Below are positions 35,234-43,937 of a stretch of DNA of 64,000 nucleotides, piece by piece; position 1 is the stretch's first letter, and every line of letters begins with the position of its first letter. The DNA is from Streptomyces colonosanans. GTDB lineage: Bacteria > Actinomycetota > Actinomycetes > Streptomycetales > Streptomycetaceae. The DNA lies in the NCBI RefSeq assembly GCF_001866645.1, contig NZ_MLYP01000042.1:1-64000 (forward strand). The letters run 5' to 3'. The translations under genes and the position numbers were made by a program. A model generated the notes under the pieces. It had not been told where the DNA came from. It did not search any database and saw only the letters and a list, made by a program, of their open reading frames with translations.

Positions 35234-36240
35234 TGGGCTGGCTCCTTCGTGTGCTTGCGGGCCTTGGGACCCTCGGCCTCGCTGCTCTCTCCGGGCTTCT
35301 CCTCGGCGAGATGACCGGTCAGGGACAGGAAGACGTCGTCCAGAGTGGGGCGGCGCAGTCCGACGTCGTCCATCTCGATGTCGCGGCTGTCCAGCTCGCG
35401 GATGACCTCGGCGAGGAGCTTGGCACCGCCGCTGACGGGGACGGTGAGCTTGCGGGTGTGCTCCTCGACAGTTGTCTCGCCCTTGCCGAAGCCGCTCAGG
35501 ACCTCGACGGCGGCCGTGATGTGCCCGCGATCCCGCACCACGACCTCGACGCGCTCTCCGCCCGTCTGCGCCTTGAGCTGGTCGGAGGTGCCGCGGGCGA
35601 TGACCCGGCCGTGGTCGACGACGCAGATGTCGTGCGCCAGGTGGTCGGCCTCTTCGAGGTACTGGGTGGTCAGCAGCAGCGTCGTACCGCCGGAGACCAG
35701 CTGTTTGATGACGTCCCACAACTGCTGGCGGTTGCGAGGGTCGAGGCCGGTCGTCGGCTCGTCCATGAACATCACAGGGGGCCGGACCACCAGAGCGGCC
35801 GCGAGGTCGAGCCGGCGGCGCATACCGCCGGAGTACGTCTTCGTGGGGCGGTCGGCGGCGTCCGTGAGGTGGAACTGCTCCAGCAGCTCGGCCGCCCGCT
35901 GCTTCGCCGCCTTCGCCCTCATCTGGTAGAGCTGCCCCACCATCTGGAGGTTCTCGCGGCCGGTCAGATACTCGTCGACCGCGGCGAACTGCCCGGACAG
36001 GCCGACCGAGCGGCGCACCGCGTCAGGGTGCTTGAGGACGTCGATCCCGGCCACGATCGCCGTGCCGCGGTCGGGGCGCAGCAGGGTCGTAAGACAGCGG
36101 ACCGTCGTGGTCTTGCCCGCGCCGTTCGGCCCGAGGAGGCCCAGCACGGTGCCCTCGGGGACATCGAGGTCGACGCCGTCCAGGGCTTTTACGTCACCGA
36201 AGTGCTTCACCAGGCCTTCGGCGTAGATGGCGCCCGGCAT
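35230..36240 (-). CDS. ABC exporter ATPase (DrrA family)
   Basis: 336 residues: Walker A LLGPNGAGKTTTVRCL, signature YSGGMRRRLDLA, Walker B VMFMDEPTTGLDP, H-loop LLLTTQYLEEAD. A C-terminal DrrA-type extension (~230-336) includes RRPTLDDVFLSLTGHLAEE. It powers an ABC-2 exporter, as for daunorubicin resistance proteins; the substrate is unknown. Its natural partner permease began at 35233 with GTGA overlap and is now split by the element, so the working partner should be the permease at 34224-35024. A palindrome lies upstream at 36307-36322. Confidence 0.93.
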   Translation of the reverse strand: MPGAIYAEGLVKHFGDVKALDGVDLDVPEGTVLGLLGPNGAGKTTTVRCLTTLLRPDRGTAIVAGIDVLKHPDAVRRSVGLSGQFAAVDEYLTGRENLQMVGQLYQMRAKAAKQRAAELLEQFHLTDAADRPTKTYSGGMRRRLDLAAALVVRPPVMFMDEPTTGLDPRNRQQLWDVIKQLVSGGTTLLLTTQYLEEADHLAHDICVVDHGRVIARGTSDQLKAQTGGERVEVVVRDRGHITAAVEVLSGFGKGETTVEEHTRKLTVPVSGGAKLLAEVIRELDSRDIEMDDVGLRRPTLDDVFLSLTGHLAEEKPGESSEAEGPKARKHTKEPAQ

Positions 36241-36306
36241 ATGAGTTCTCCACGTCTTTGGGGATCGGGCAGAGCAGGTTCTTCTTCGTGGCGCAACAAC
36301 ACCATA

Positions 36307-36322
36307 ACGCGATGTATCGCGT
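36307..36322. promoter_or_regulatory. Palindrome upstream of the ABC operon
   Basis: ACGCGAT-GT-ATCGCGT, perfect 7-bp arms, 67 bp upstream of the ATPase start, in an AT-richer stretch. A likely binding site for a regulator not encoded next to it. Confidence 0.5.
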
Positions 36323-36365
36323 CTCTCAATGGATTTCCCAAACGGCTACGCGCCCGGCTCCGGAC

Positions 36366-37595
36366 TCAGTCGATGACCGTGTAGCCCGCCTCCCGCAGCA
36401 CCTGCCCGACCTCCGCGCAGTGCTCCGGGCCCTTCGTTTCCAGGTGCAGTTCGACCTCCGCCTCCGTGAGCCCCAGCCGCGGATCCGTCCGCACGTGGCT
36501 CACATCGAGGACGTTAGCGTCGGCCACCGACAACGCCCCGAGAAGCGTCGCGAGGGCGCCCGGGCGGTCGGTGAGCCTCAGCCGGACCGCGAGATAGCGG
36601 CCCGCCGCGGCCATGCCGTGCCGCAGTACGCGCTGCAGCAGCACGGGGTCCACGTTGCCGCCGGACAGCACCGCCACGACCGGGCCCTCGAAGGCGTCCG
36701 GCTCGCGCAACAGCGCCGCGACGGAACTCGCGCCCGCCGGCTCGACCACCAGTTTGGCTCGCTCCAGGCAGAGCAGCAGCGCGCTGGAGAGGTTGTCCTC
36801 GGAGACCGTTCGGACCTCGTCGACCAGGTCGCGGACGATCCCGAACGGCACATCGCCGGGCTGCCCCACCCTGATGCCGTCGGCCATGGTCGCCGGATGC
36901 CTGACCGGCACCGGGCGCCCGGCCGCCAGCGAGGGCGGATACGCGGCCGCGCCCTCCGCCTGCACGCCCACCACCCGTACGTCCGGGCGCAGCGCCTTCA
37001 CCGCGGTGGCGATGCCGGCGACCAGTCCGCCGCCGCCGACGCCGACGATGATCGTCCGCACCTCGGGGCACTGCTCCAGGATCTCCAGGCCGACCGTGCC
37101 CTGGCCCGCAATGATGTCCGGGTGGTCGAACGGGTGGATGAACACCGCGCCCGTCCCGGCCGCGTACTCCTGCGCGGCGGCCAGCGTCTCGTCCACCACC
37201 TGGCCGTGCAGCCGCACCTCGGCGCCGTACTCGCGGGTAGCGCTGATCTTCGGCAGCGGGGCGCTCGTCGGCATGAAGACCGTCGCGTGCACGCCGAGCA
37301 GGGAGGAGGCCAGGGCCACGCCCTGCGCATGGTTGCCCGCACTCGCCGCGACGACGCCCGCGGCGCGCTCCTCGGGCAGCAGCCCCGCGATGCGCACGTA
37401 TGCGCCGCGCAGCTTGAACGACCCGGTCCGCTGGAGGTTCTCGCACTTGAAGTGCACCGGCGCGCCGACCAGCCGGGACAGGTACCTGCTGCCCTCCATG
37501 GCGGTGACCCGCGCGACCCCTGACAGCATCTTCTGGGCGCCTCGTACGTCGTCCAGTGTCACTGCCGCCACGGAGTCGGCCGTGCTGTAGCTCAT
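36366..37595 (-). CDS. ilvA: Threonine ammonia-lyase
   Basis: 409 residues from ATG 37595; a GTG two codons upstream is possible. The PLP lysine is in RTGSFKLRGAY; the Gly-rich phosphate loop is VGVGGGGLVAG; SAGNHAQGVA and SGGNVDP are standard. A C-terminal ACT domain (~330-409: RLTDRPGALATLLGALSVAD...) marks the short, catabolic-like or weakly regulated form with one ACT domain. It deaminates threonine to 2-oxobutanoate, feeding isoleucine and short-branched acyl precursors. Transcribed toward the ABC operon, 125 bp away. Confidence 0.93.
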   Translation of the reverse strand: MSYSTADSVAAVTLDDVRGAQKMLSGVARVTAMEGSRYLSRLVGAPVHFKCENLQRTGSFKLRGAYVRIAGLLPEERAAGVVAASAGNHAQGVALASSLLGVHATVFMPTSAPLPKISATREYGAEVRLHGQVVDETLAAAQEYAAGTGAVFIHPFDHPDIIAGQGTVGLEILEQCPEVRTIIVGVGGGGLVAGIATAVKALRPDVRVVGVQAEGAAAYPPSLAAGRPVPVRHPATMADGIRVGQPGDVPFGIVRDLVDEVRTVSEDNLSSALLLCLERAKLVVEPAGASSVAALLREPDAFEGPVVAVLSGGNVDPVLLQRVLRHGMAAAGRYLAVRLRLTDRPGALATLLGALSVADANVLDVSHVRTDPRLGLTEAEVELHLETKGPEHCAEVGQVLREAGYTVID

Positions 37596-37743
37596 GACCA
37601 CCAGTTTCGCAGGTCACGCCCGTCCGCATCAGGTATGACCCAAGGCCTGGTACGGGTTTTGCGCAGCACCGGTACGACCTGTGCCCCGGCCGCGTACTCT
37701 GTCCCCCACACTCAGCTCCCACGCATGAAGTGAGCCCCCGGCC

Positions 37744-38268
37744 ATGCCCACAACACCTGACATGTCGATGGACATGACGATCGCCGGTGACACCGGTCTC
37801 CTGGACGTGCTGCAACACGAGGTCGCGGTGTTCGCGCGGCGCGCTGAACAGACGCGGCTCGGCGGGGTCGGGCAGGTGCGCAACTCCATGGACCGCGCCG
37901 CATACCTGCTGCTCAACCGCCTCGACCTGGAGGGGCCGATGGGCGTCAAGGCGCTCGCTGCGAGCATGGGCATCGACTCGTCGACGGTCACCCGGCAGGT
38001 GGCCCCGCTGGTCGACACCGGTCTCGTCAAGCGCACCTCCCACCCGGAGGACGGACGCGCGGTGGTGCTCCAGCTCTCCCCCCGCGGGCTGTCGCGCCTG
38101 GGCGAAGTGCGCTGCTCCAGGCGGCAGCTCGTGGCCGAACTGACGACCGATTGGACACCGGAGGAGCGGCAGGCGTTCTGCACCCTGCTCACGCGGTTCA
38201 ATGTCGCGCTGTCCGCCCGGCAGAACACCCAGGGGGTTCCGGCGTCGGAGGCACGGCCGGAGTCCTGA
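37744..38268 (+). CDS. MarR-family regulator
   Basis: 174 residues. The winged helix is clear: AAYLLLNRLDLEGPMGVKAL, AASMGIDSSTVTRQVAPLVD, TGLVKRTSHPEDGRAVVLQL. Flanking helices form the dimer interface. It is divergent from ilvA across about 150 bp and may act on its own promoter; no clear palindrome is seen there. Confidence 0.9.
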   Translation: MPTTPDMSMDMTIAGDTGLLDVLQHEVAVFARRAEQTRLGGVGQVRNSMDRAAYLLLNRLDLEGPMGVKALAASMGIDSSTVTRQVAPLVDTGLVKRTSHPEDGRAVVLQLSPRGLSRLGEVRCSRRQLVAELTTDWTPEERQAFCTLLTRFNVALSARQNTQGVPASEARPES

Positions 38269-38353
38269 GCCCCAGGCCCGTCGTCCGTCGTCATCCCCGC
38301 ACGCGCGCGTGCGGACACTGCCCGGCTCTTGACCGGGAGGGTACGACCGGTCT

Positions 38354-38371
38354 CATATGAATCATATGAAT
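38354..38371. repeat. Tandem CATATGAAT repeat
   Basis: CATATGAAT occurs twice in direct succession, an AT-rich island in the 220-bp gap between the MarR gene and the SigE-like gene. It could be a promoter or operator part. Confidence 0.5.
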
Positions 38372-38490
38372 CCGGGATCCCTGTCGTCGGCGGTCCGGCA
38401 TGCCGTGGGTGCTCCCACCGTGCGCACGCGGCCGTCACCGCACGAGGCAGGGTCTTGTCCTTTCAGGATCGCCCTCAGGCGGGAGGAGCG

Positions 38491-38994
38491 GTGCGAGAAC
38501 GGCATGCGTCCCAAGTCGGCCGTCGGGCCCGGGAGTTCGAGGCGTTCGTCGCGGGCGCGGCCGGGCGGCTGCTGCACGCCGCCACGCTGCTCACCGCAGA
38601 GGCCCCCGCCGACAACCCGCGTGCGCGGCGTCTGCTGACGCTGGCCCTCGCCCAGACGTACGCGTCCTGGGACAGGCTGCGCGGTGAGGATCCGTACGCC
38701 CGCGCACGCCAGCATCTGGCCGCCCGCTTCGCGCACGGGGCGTGGCACCGGTACGGGCTGCTCGGCCGGCACCACCCGGACTCGGGCAGCGTTCTCGCGC
38801 GCCTGTCGCCCCAGGAGCGGCTGATCCTGGTCCTCAGGCTGTACGAGGGCGTCGCGGAGGAACAGACAGCGGCGCTACTGGGTCTGCCCTCCGAGCGGGT
38901 ACAGGGGATCTACGCGCGCGCGATGGCGACGCTGCTGCATCCGCCACGGAGTGCGGCACCGGCAGTGCCCGGAGCCAGAACGGTGCCGTCGTGA
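38491..38994 (+). CDS. SigE-family sigma-factor-like protein
   Basis: 167 residues from a GTG with GGGAGGAG 2 nt upstream; the close spacing makes this start less than certain. The N-terminus resembles region 2 of SigE-family ECF factors (FEAFVAGAAGRLLHAATLLT, YASWDRLRGEDPYARARQHL), though degenerate in the core-binding helix. Region 4 is better: LARLSPQERLILVLRLYEGV, AEEQTAALLGLPSERVQGIY. It may be a weak or diverged sigma factor. A small overlapping ORF and a small membrane protein follow. Confidence 0.65.
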   Translation: MRERHASQVGRRAREFEAFVAGAAGRLLHAATLLTAEAPADNPRARRLLTLALAQTYASWDRLRGEDPYARARQHLAARFAHGAWHRYGLLGRHHPDSGSVLARLSPQERLILVLRLYEGVAEEQTAALLGLPSERVQGIYARAMATLLHPPRSAAPAVPGARTVPS

Positions 38995-39116
38995 ACGGGC
39001 CGTACAGGTGGGCGAGAGGCACCCCCGCCAAACCCTGCCCGAGAGCGAGCAGCGCCCTCCCGAAGCCCTGCCCGGGCGCGCTCCCGAAGCCGTACAGGAA
39101 CGGAGGCGCCCGGTGA
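38991..39116 (+). CDS. 41-codon ORF bridging two overlaps (doubtful)
   Basis: GTG 38991 overlaps the stop of the sigma-like gene (GTGA) and its stop overlaps the next GTG at 39113 (GTGA). The product would be proline- and lysine-rich (ALPKPCPGALPKPYRNGG). Tandem couplings favour translation, but the composition is unconvincing. Confidence 0.3.
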   Translation: MNGPYRWARGTPAKPCPRASSALPKPCPGALPKPYRNGGAR

Positions 39117-39361
39117 AACCGCACGAGCGGGAGGCGGCCGTGCGCCGGATGCTGGAGCGGACACCACCCCAGGTGCCCCCGGGCCTCCACACGGAGGTGG
39201 TGCGGCGCGGCGGCCGTATGCTGCGCCGCCGCACGGTGGCGCGCCGCCTGATGTGGCTGGCGCTGCTCGCCGCGACCCTCGCCTTCGTGATCTGGGCGTG
39301 GACGGCACGCCCCTGGGTGGAGCCGCCGTCGACGACGACTCCACCGGTCAGCAAGTGGTGA
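39113..39361 (+). CDS. Small single-pass membrane protein after the sigma-like gene
   Basis: 82 residues from a GTG with GGAGGCG upstream: (M)KPHEREAAVRRMLERTPPQV, a basic stretch, one helix (LMWLALLAATLAFVIWAWTA) and a short outer tail ending PPVSKW. Size, topology and place fit an anti-sigma-like partner of the upstream gene, although no zinc motif is present. Confidence 0.65.
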   Translation: MKPHEREAAVRRMLERTPPQVPPGLHTEVVRRGGRMLRRRTVARRLMWLALLAATLAFVIWAWTARPWVEPPSTTTPPVSKW

Positions 39362-39384
39362 CCGAACGCAGCGCGACCGGGCAC

Positions 39385-40545
39385 TCAGGCCCAGGCCAGG
39401 GCCTGCTGCAGGTCCTCCAGAAGGTCGTCGACGTTCTCGATGCCCACGGAGAGGCGGACGAGGTCGGAGGGGACCTCCAGGGCGGACCCGGCCGCGGACG
39501 CGTGCGTCATGCGCCCGGGGTGCTCGATCAGGGACTCCACACCCCCCAGGGACTCGCCGAGCGTGAACACCTTGGCGCGGTTGCAGACCTCGACGGCCGC
39601 CTCCTCGCCGCCCTCGACCCGGAAGGACACCATGCCGCCGAACGTCTTCATCTGCTTGGCGGCGATCTCGTGACCGGGGTGCTCCGGCAGGCCCGGGTAC
39701 AGAACGCGCGTCACGCGCGCGTGCCGGGTGAGCATGTCGGCGACCTTGGCGGCGTTCTCGCTGTGCCGGTCCATACGGACGGACAGCGTCTTGGTGCCGC
39801 GCAGCACCAGCCATGAGTCGAAGGGGCCGGCGACCGCACCCATCGCGTTCTGGTGGTACGCCAGCTGCTCGCCCAGCTCCTGGTCGTTCACGATCAGCGC
39901 GCCGCCGACGACGTCCGAGTGGCCGCCCATGTACTTGGTCAGGGAGTGCACGACGACGTCGGCGCCCAGGGCGAGCGGCTGCTGGAGGTAGGGGGTCGCG
40001 AAGGTGTTGTCGACGACGAGCCTGATGCCCGCGTCCCGGGCGATCTGGGCGACGACAGCGATGTCGGTGATGCCGAGCAGGGGGTTGGAGGGGGTCTCCA
40101 CCCACACGGCCTTGGTCTTCGGGGTGAGCGCGGCTTGTACGGAGGAGGGGTCGCTGGTGTCGGCGACCGACCATTCCACGCCCCACCGCGAGACGACCTT
40201 GGCGAAGAGGCGGAACGTACCGCCGTACGCGTCGTTCGGGATGACCACGTGGTCGCCGGGGCTGAGCAGCGTACGCAACAGGCAGTCCTCGGCCGCCAGT
40301 CCGGATGCGAACGCGAGGCCGCGGCGGCCGCCCTCCAGGGCGGCGAGGTTCTCCTCCAGCGCGGTCCTGGTGGGGTTGGCGCTGCGGCTGTACTCATAGC
40401 CGCCACGCAGCCCGCCGACACCGTCCTGCTTGTAGGTGGAGACCTGGTAGATCGGCGGGACGACCGCGCCGGTGAGGGGGTCGGCGGTGTTGCCCGCGTG
40501 AATCGCGAGGGTCTCGAAGTGCTGACTGATATGCCTGTCACTCAT
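39385..40545 (-). CDS. metB: Cystathionine gamma-synthase
   Basis: 386 residues from the ATG at 40545 (MSDRHISQHFETLAIHAGNT). The PLP lysine is in HSLTKYMGGHSDVVGG; YEYSRSANPTRTALEENLAA, NDAYGGTFRLF and PSNPLLGITDI are family motifs. The enzyme makes cystathionine from O-acyl-homoserine and cysteine; streptomycete members may also act as gamma-lyases in reverse transsulfuration. No SAM riboswitch or other leader is evident in the 150 bp upstream. Confidence 0.9.
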   Translation of the reverse strand: MSDRHISQHFETLAIHAGNTADPLTGAVVPPIYQVSTYKQDGVGGLRGGYEYSRSANPTRTALEENLAALEGGRRGLAFASGLAAEDCLLRTLLSPGDHVVIPNDAYGGTFRLFAKVVSRWGVEWSVADTSDPSSVQAALTPKTKAVWVETPSNPLLGITDIAVVAQIARDAGIRLVVDNTFATPYLQQPLALGADVVVHSLTKYMGGHSDVVGGALIVNDQELGEQLAYHQNAMGAVAGPFDSWLVLRGTKTLSVRMDRHSENAAKVADMLTRHARVTRVLYPGLPEHPGHEIAAKQMKTFGGMVSFRVEGGEEAAVEVCNRAKVFTLGESLGGVESLIEHPGRMTHASAAGSALEVPSDLVRLSVGIENVDDLLEDLQQALAWA

Positions 40546-40702
40546 GAGCACTGAGGGTAGTGCGCTCGCGGCGCCGATGACGGCGCGCGATGCCGGGCGC
40601 CGGGCGGAGCGAGCAGATGGGCGAAGTGCGGCGGTGGGGGGTTTTCCACAGGCTCGCGGACCGGGTTGGCCAAGTGTCGGATCCGTCTGGTTCGCTTGAG
40701 GC

Positions 40703-41821
40703 ATGGAGATTCTCTGGGTCCTGACGGCGCTGGCCCTGCTCAGCATGATTCTGCTTCCTGTCCTCTTGCGCAGGCGCGCGGGCATCCAGCGGGTCGCGCC
40801 GGGCACCCCGGACGCCGCGGACCCGGCGAACTACGGCTTCGTGCGCCAGGAGGAGCTGGACATCCGGATGCCCGGCCCCGACCAGGACCTGCTGGACGTC
40901 CTGAACCTGGTGCAGCGCACGCAGGACTACCGCGCGGCGGCGCAGCTCCTGGCCGGGACGGAGAAGGAGAGCGAGGAGCGCTGGCAGCGCGTGCAGGCCT
41001 TCGCGGGTGCCGCTTCCCTGGAGCTCCAGCAGCGGCCGGGCGGGGTGAGCGAGACGCCGGGCGGCCAGTGGCTGCGGGTGTGGCGGGCCGAGGCCCCCAA
41101 GGACCCGGGCGGCGCGGCCGTGCAGGCGGAGTTCCTGGTGCAGCAGGCGTGGCGCACCTCGACGCCGGGAACGGACGACTTCCGGATCATCATGGAGGAG
41201 GCGAAGGCGGCGTGCGCGCAGGCGGCGCTGCTGGCCCCCGGCGACCCGATCCCCTACATCATCGAGCTCTCGGTGGCCCGCGGACTCGCCTACCCGCAGC
41301 CGGAGTTCGAACAGCTGTGGCTGAAGATCCTGGACCGCGCACCGGCCCACATGGGGGCGCACCTGGCGGCGCTGCACTACTGGTGCGAGAAGTGGCACGG
41401 CTCGCGGGTGCTGGCGTATTCCTTCGCGGAAGCCGCCGCGGCCCGCGCCCCGCAGGGCTCGCTGCTGGCCGCGATGCCCCTGTTCGCGGTCTTCGAGCAC
41501 CTCCCCGAGGTGAATCTGGTCAGGAGCTTCTACCAGAGCGAGGTCGTGACGAAGGCGGTCCACGGCGCGCTCTTCGCGGTCCAGGCAGCCCGCCCCGACG
41601 ACCCGATGCTGGCGCATGTCCGCCACCTCCTGGTGTTCTTCCTCGTCCGCAGCGAGCGCTGGGCGGAGGCGATGGCCCAGCTGATCCACATCGACGGCCA
41701 TGTGGGCGCGCTGCCGTGGACCCTGTCCCCGGACCCGGCGGCGGAGTTCGCCGTCTACCGGGCTCTGGCCGTGGCGGGCTACGAGGCGAACGGCGGAAGC
41801 CCGGCGACACTGCTCCACTGA
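40703..41821 (+). CDS. Signal-anchored hypothetical protein
   Basis: 372 residues. An N-terminal helix ([20 protein letters not shown]) followed by Arg residues acts as a signal anchor with the remainder probably cytoplasmic. The body is alpha-helical, TPR-like ([40 protein letters not shown]). It resembles conserved actinobacterial proteins of unknown function. Divergent from metB. Confidence 0.75.
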   Translation: MEILWVLTALALLSMILLPVLLRRRAGIQRVAPGTPDAADPANYGFVRQEELDIRMPGPDQDLLDVLNLVQRTQDYRAAAQLLAGTEKESEERWQRVQAFAGAASLELQQRPGGVSETPGGQWLRVWRAEAPKDPGGAAVQAEFLVQQAWRTSTPGTDDFRIIMEEAKAACAQAALLAPGDPIPYIIELSVARGLAYPQPEFEQLWLKILDRAPAHMGAHLAALHYWCEKWHGSRVLAYSFAEAAAARAPQGSLLAAMPLFAVFEHLPEVNLVRSFYQSEVVTKAVHGALFAVQAARPDDPMLAHVRHLLVFFLVRSERWAEAMAQLIHIDGHVGALPWTLSPDPAAEFAVYRALAVAGYEANGGSPATLLH

Positions 41822-42008
41822 GGAGCCCCACGCGTCCGGCCCCGGCCCGGGGCCGGAATTGCCCCTCGGCACACACCGGTGCACCGGAATGCGGGCGGCA
41901 CCAGGATCGTTGTCCTTGATGCCGTCGCCCGCATACCGCAAGAGCGGCGGAACCGACGGGCCCGTTGTGACGGGCGGGCCCGCCCCTCAGATCGACAGGG
42001 AGACCCCC

Positions 42009-42722
42009 ATGCTCTTCGGCCGGACGCCGCAGCTGCCCACGCCCGAGCAGGCGCTCAAGGGCCGGGACACACCCGCGTTCGAGGTCCCCGACCGCCACAC
42101 CGTCCTCGGCAACCCGCTCATCGGCCCGTACCCCGACGGCCTGGAGATCGCCGACTTCGGCCTGGGCTGCTTCTGGGGCGCCGAGCGCAAGTTCTGGCAG
42201 CTCCAGACGGGTGTGTGGACGACCCTCGTGGGCTACCAGGGCGGCCACACCGAGAACCCCACCTACGAGGAGGTCTGCTCGGGCCTGACAGGCCACACGG
42301 AGGCGGTCCGCGTGGTCTACGACCCGAAGAAGCTCTCGTACGAGCGCCTCCTCCAGGTCTTCTGGGAGTCCCACGACCCCACACAGGGCTTCCGCCAGGG
42401 CAACGACGTCGGCACCCAGTACCGCTCGGCGATCTACACCCACTCCCCTGCCCAGGCGACCGCCGCGGAAGCCTCCCGTGAGGCGTACCAGAAGGTCCTC
42501 ACGGCGTCGGGCCACGGCCGGATCACCACGGAACTACTCCCTGCCGAGGGCCGCGAGTTCTATCCGGCGGAGGCATATCACCAGCAGTACCTCGACAAGA
42601 ATCCGGCGGGCTACTGCGGCCTGGGCGGGACGGGGGTCAAGCTGAGTACCCCGTTCGAAACGAACTGGGGAGCGTCTTGCCCGACTGGCATCGCTCCGGC
42701 GCCGGAGGTATCCGAGAAGTAG
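42009..42722 (+). CDS. msrA: Peptide methionine-(S)-sulfoxide reductase with altered C-terminus
   Basis: 237 residues. The catalytic motif [14 protein letters not shown] is intact, as are [31 protein letters not shown] and [18 protein letters not shown]. It repairs methionine sulfoxide with thioredoxin. Family members end GGTGVSCPxG, but here 12 codons (42639-42674, [12 protein letters not shown]) separate GGTGV from SCPTG, just before the probable resolving Cys. The insertion contains an imperfect palindrome (42649-42670). The N-terminal 25 residues are an actinobacterial extension. Confidence 0.9.
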   Translation: MLFGRTPQLPTPEQALKGRDTPAFEVPDRHTVLGNPLIGPYPDGLEIADFGLGCFWGAERKFWQLQTGVWTTLVGYQGGHTENPTYEEVCSGLTGHTEAVRVVYDPKKLSYERLLQVFWESHDPTQGFRQGNDVGTQYRSAIYTHSPAQATAAEASREAYQKVLTASGHGRITTELLPAEGREFYPAEAYHQQYLDKNPAGYCGLGGTGVKLSTPFETNWGASCPTGIAPAPEVSEK

Positions 42723-42964
42723 CCGAACCAGCCTGAGTCCGGCCCGACTGGCCGTGGCATCGATCGCCGTTGGCGCGGTGCCACGGCGGAGTCGTCTTGC
42801 TGAGGCGCTGAGCCACCTACGCGGGACAGCGGCCGCAAAGACTATGGCCGTGCTGTCAGTGACATGCCTGCCCGGTGTCGCGGTCGCGGAGATGTGAGGG
42901 CGCGGCCTTGGAGCGTTCGAAAATCGATGGCAGGCGGGAAACGACCGGCACCACCCTGTACGCC

Positions 42965-43107
42965 ATGGAAGAACCGCAACGCAGGATCCGCGCGCTCCAC
43001 ACAACATCCACCATCACCGTCTACCAGGCGTACCCCCGGAGATCGGCACGCCTGCGGTTCGCGAGGGCCGCTTCCCCGCCGCGTGGAAACGGGATCGAAT
43101 GACGTGA
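42965..43107 (+). pseudogene. N-terminal fragment of a DUF4291 gene (copy A)
   Basis: ATG 42965 reads MEEPQRRIRALHTTSTITVY, QAYP, then a shift in the run of five Cs at 43033-43037; in the next frame PEIGTPAVREGRFPAAWKRD, RMT continues the DUF4291 N-terminus. The sequence breaks at TGACGTG (43101-43107), exactly where TWIKPSFLWMMYRCGW should follow; that continuation is found at 43938. Confidence 0.75.
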
Positions 43108-43337
43108 GTCATCATGCCGGGTTTACAACTTCAAGCTGTGTGGTGACGCCCGAGGATGTTTCCAGCGCCAGCGAAGTTGGACTCTACGACCGTACGGGGC
43201 CGGCGTGGCCTCATCCGGGGTCTACTACGGACTGCAACCTGCCGACGCGAGCCTCGATGAGGTTCGCGGGCTGCTCACCGTTCACGTAGCAGGGGCCTCG
43301 GCGCGACCAGCACCCCGGTTGCGCTCGCGTCGACTCG

Positions 43338-43559
43338 TCAAGACAGTTCGCGGGCCAGTCGTCTGAGCGCAACGATCTGACTGCCCGCAAAGCCAGCGAC
43401 ATCTATCGCGACTGCCGCAAGAGTGAGCAGCACAAGCGCACTTGCCGCAGTCATAGACACCGCAGCAAGCACGCATGCCGCAAGTAGATTCGCCACAAGT
43501 ACGAGACGTAGGCTCCCGGACGAAGGACGAAAACTGAGCCGCCACACGACGCCGGCCCA
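43338..43559 (-). pseudogene. C-terminal fragment of a membrane protein
   Basis: The minus-strand frame reads LRLVLVANLLAACVLAAVSM, TAASALVLLTLAAVAIDVAG and ends IVALRRLARELS at 43338: two helices and a basic tail with no plausible start. The upstream part of the frame is antisense to the hydrolase fragment. Confidence 0.45.
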
Positions 43560-43565
43560 CAGCAC

Positions 43566-43856
43566 GTGCCGCAGCTGCGCGCGATGATCAGAGCGGGCGT
43601 CCGCGCCTACCGCATTCGCCGCCCGGCTCCGCTGCCCCTGTCCGAAGAGGAACTGTCGACCATCCGCACCCCGCTCTATCTGGTGCTCGGCAAGCGAAGC
43701 CTCCTTGTGCATCCGGCGCGGCAAGTGGAGCGCGTTCCGCGGCTGATACGGGGCGCCCGGGCCGAGATTGTCTCGAACACCGGTCACGGACCGCAGATCG
43801 ACCATGCGGACGAGGTCAACCGCCGGATGTTGGATTTCATGGACTCGATCGGCTGA
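43566..43856 (+). pseudogene. C-terminal fragment of an alpha/beta hydrolase
   Basis: PLPLSEEELSTIRTPLYLVL, GKRSLLVHPARQVERVPRLI and SNTGHGPQIDHADEVNRRML match the last third of alpha/beta hydrolases, including the catalytic His in TGHGPQIDH. The nucleophile Ser and N-terminal two thirds are missing, so it is a remnant. Confidence 0.65.
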
Positions 43857-43937
43857 CGGGTGCGGACCCGGGCGGGTCTCAGCCGCGATCTCCGGTCCAG
43901 TGACCGTCTCCCGTCAAAGGGTTGTGAACGCGGCTTG

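Larger units (their letters stand above)
43108..43937. other. ~830-bp segment inserted in DUF4291 copy A, made of gene fragments
   Basis: It separates the two DUF4291 halves and is bordered by TGACGTG (43101-43107) and TGACATG (43936-43942), a near-duplication. It contains a fragment YYGLQPADASLDEVRGLL (from 43223) that matches the start of copy B, a membrane-protein tail on the minus strand and a hydrolase tail on the plus strand. No transposase or terminal inverted repeats are seen. Confidence 0.5.

Noticed and set aside
40546-40702. SAM or other riboswitch ahead of metB
   Set aside because: The 157-bp divergent region with the next gene has no conserved riboswitch core that I can recognise.
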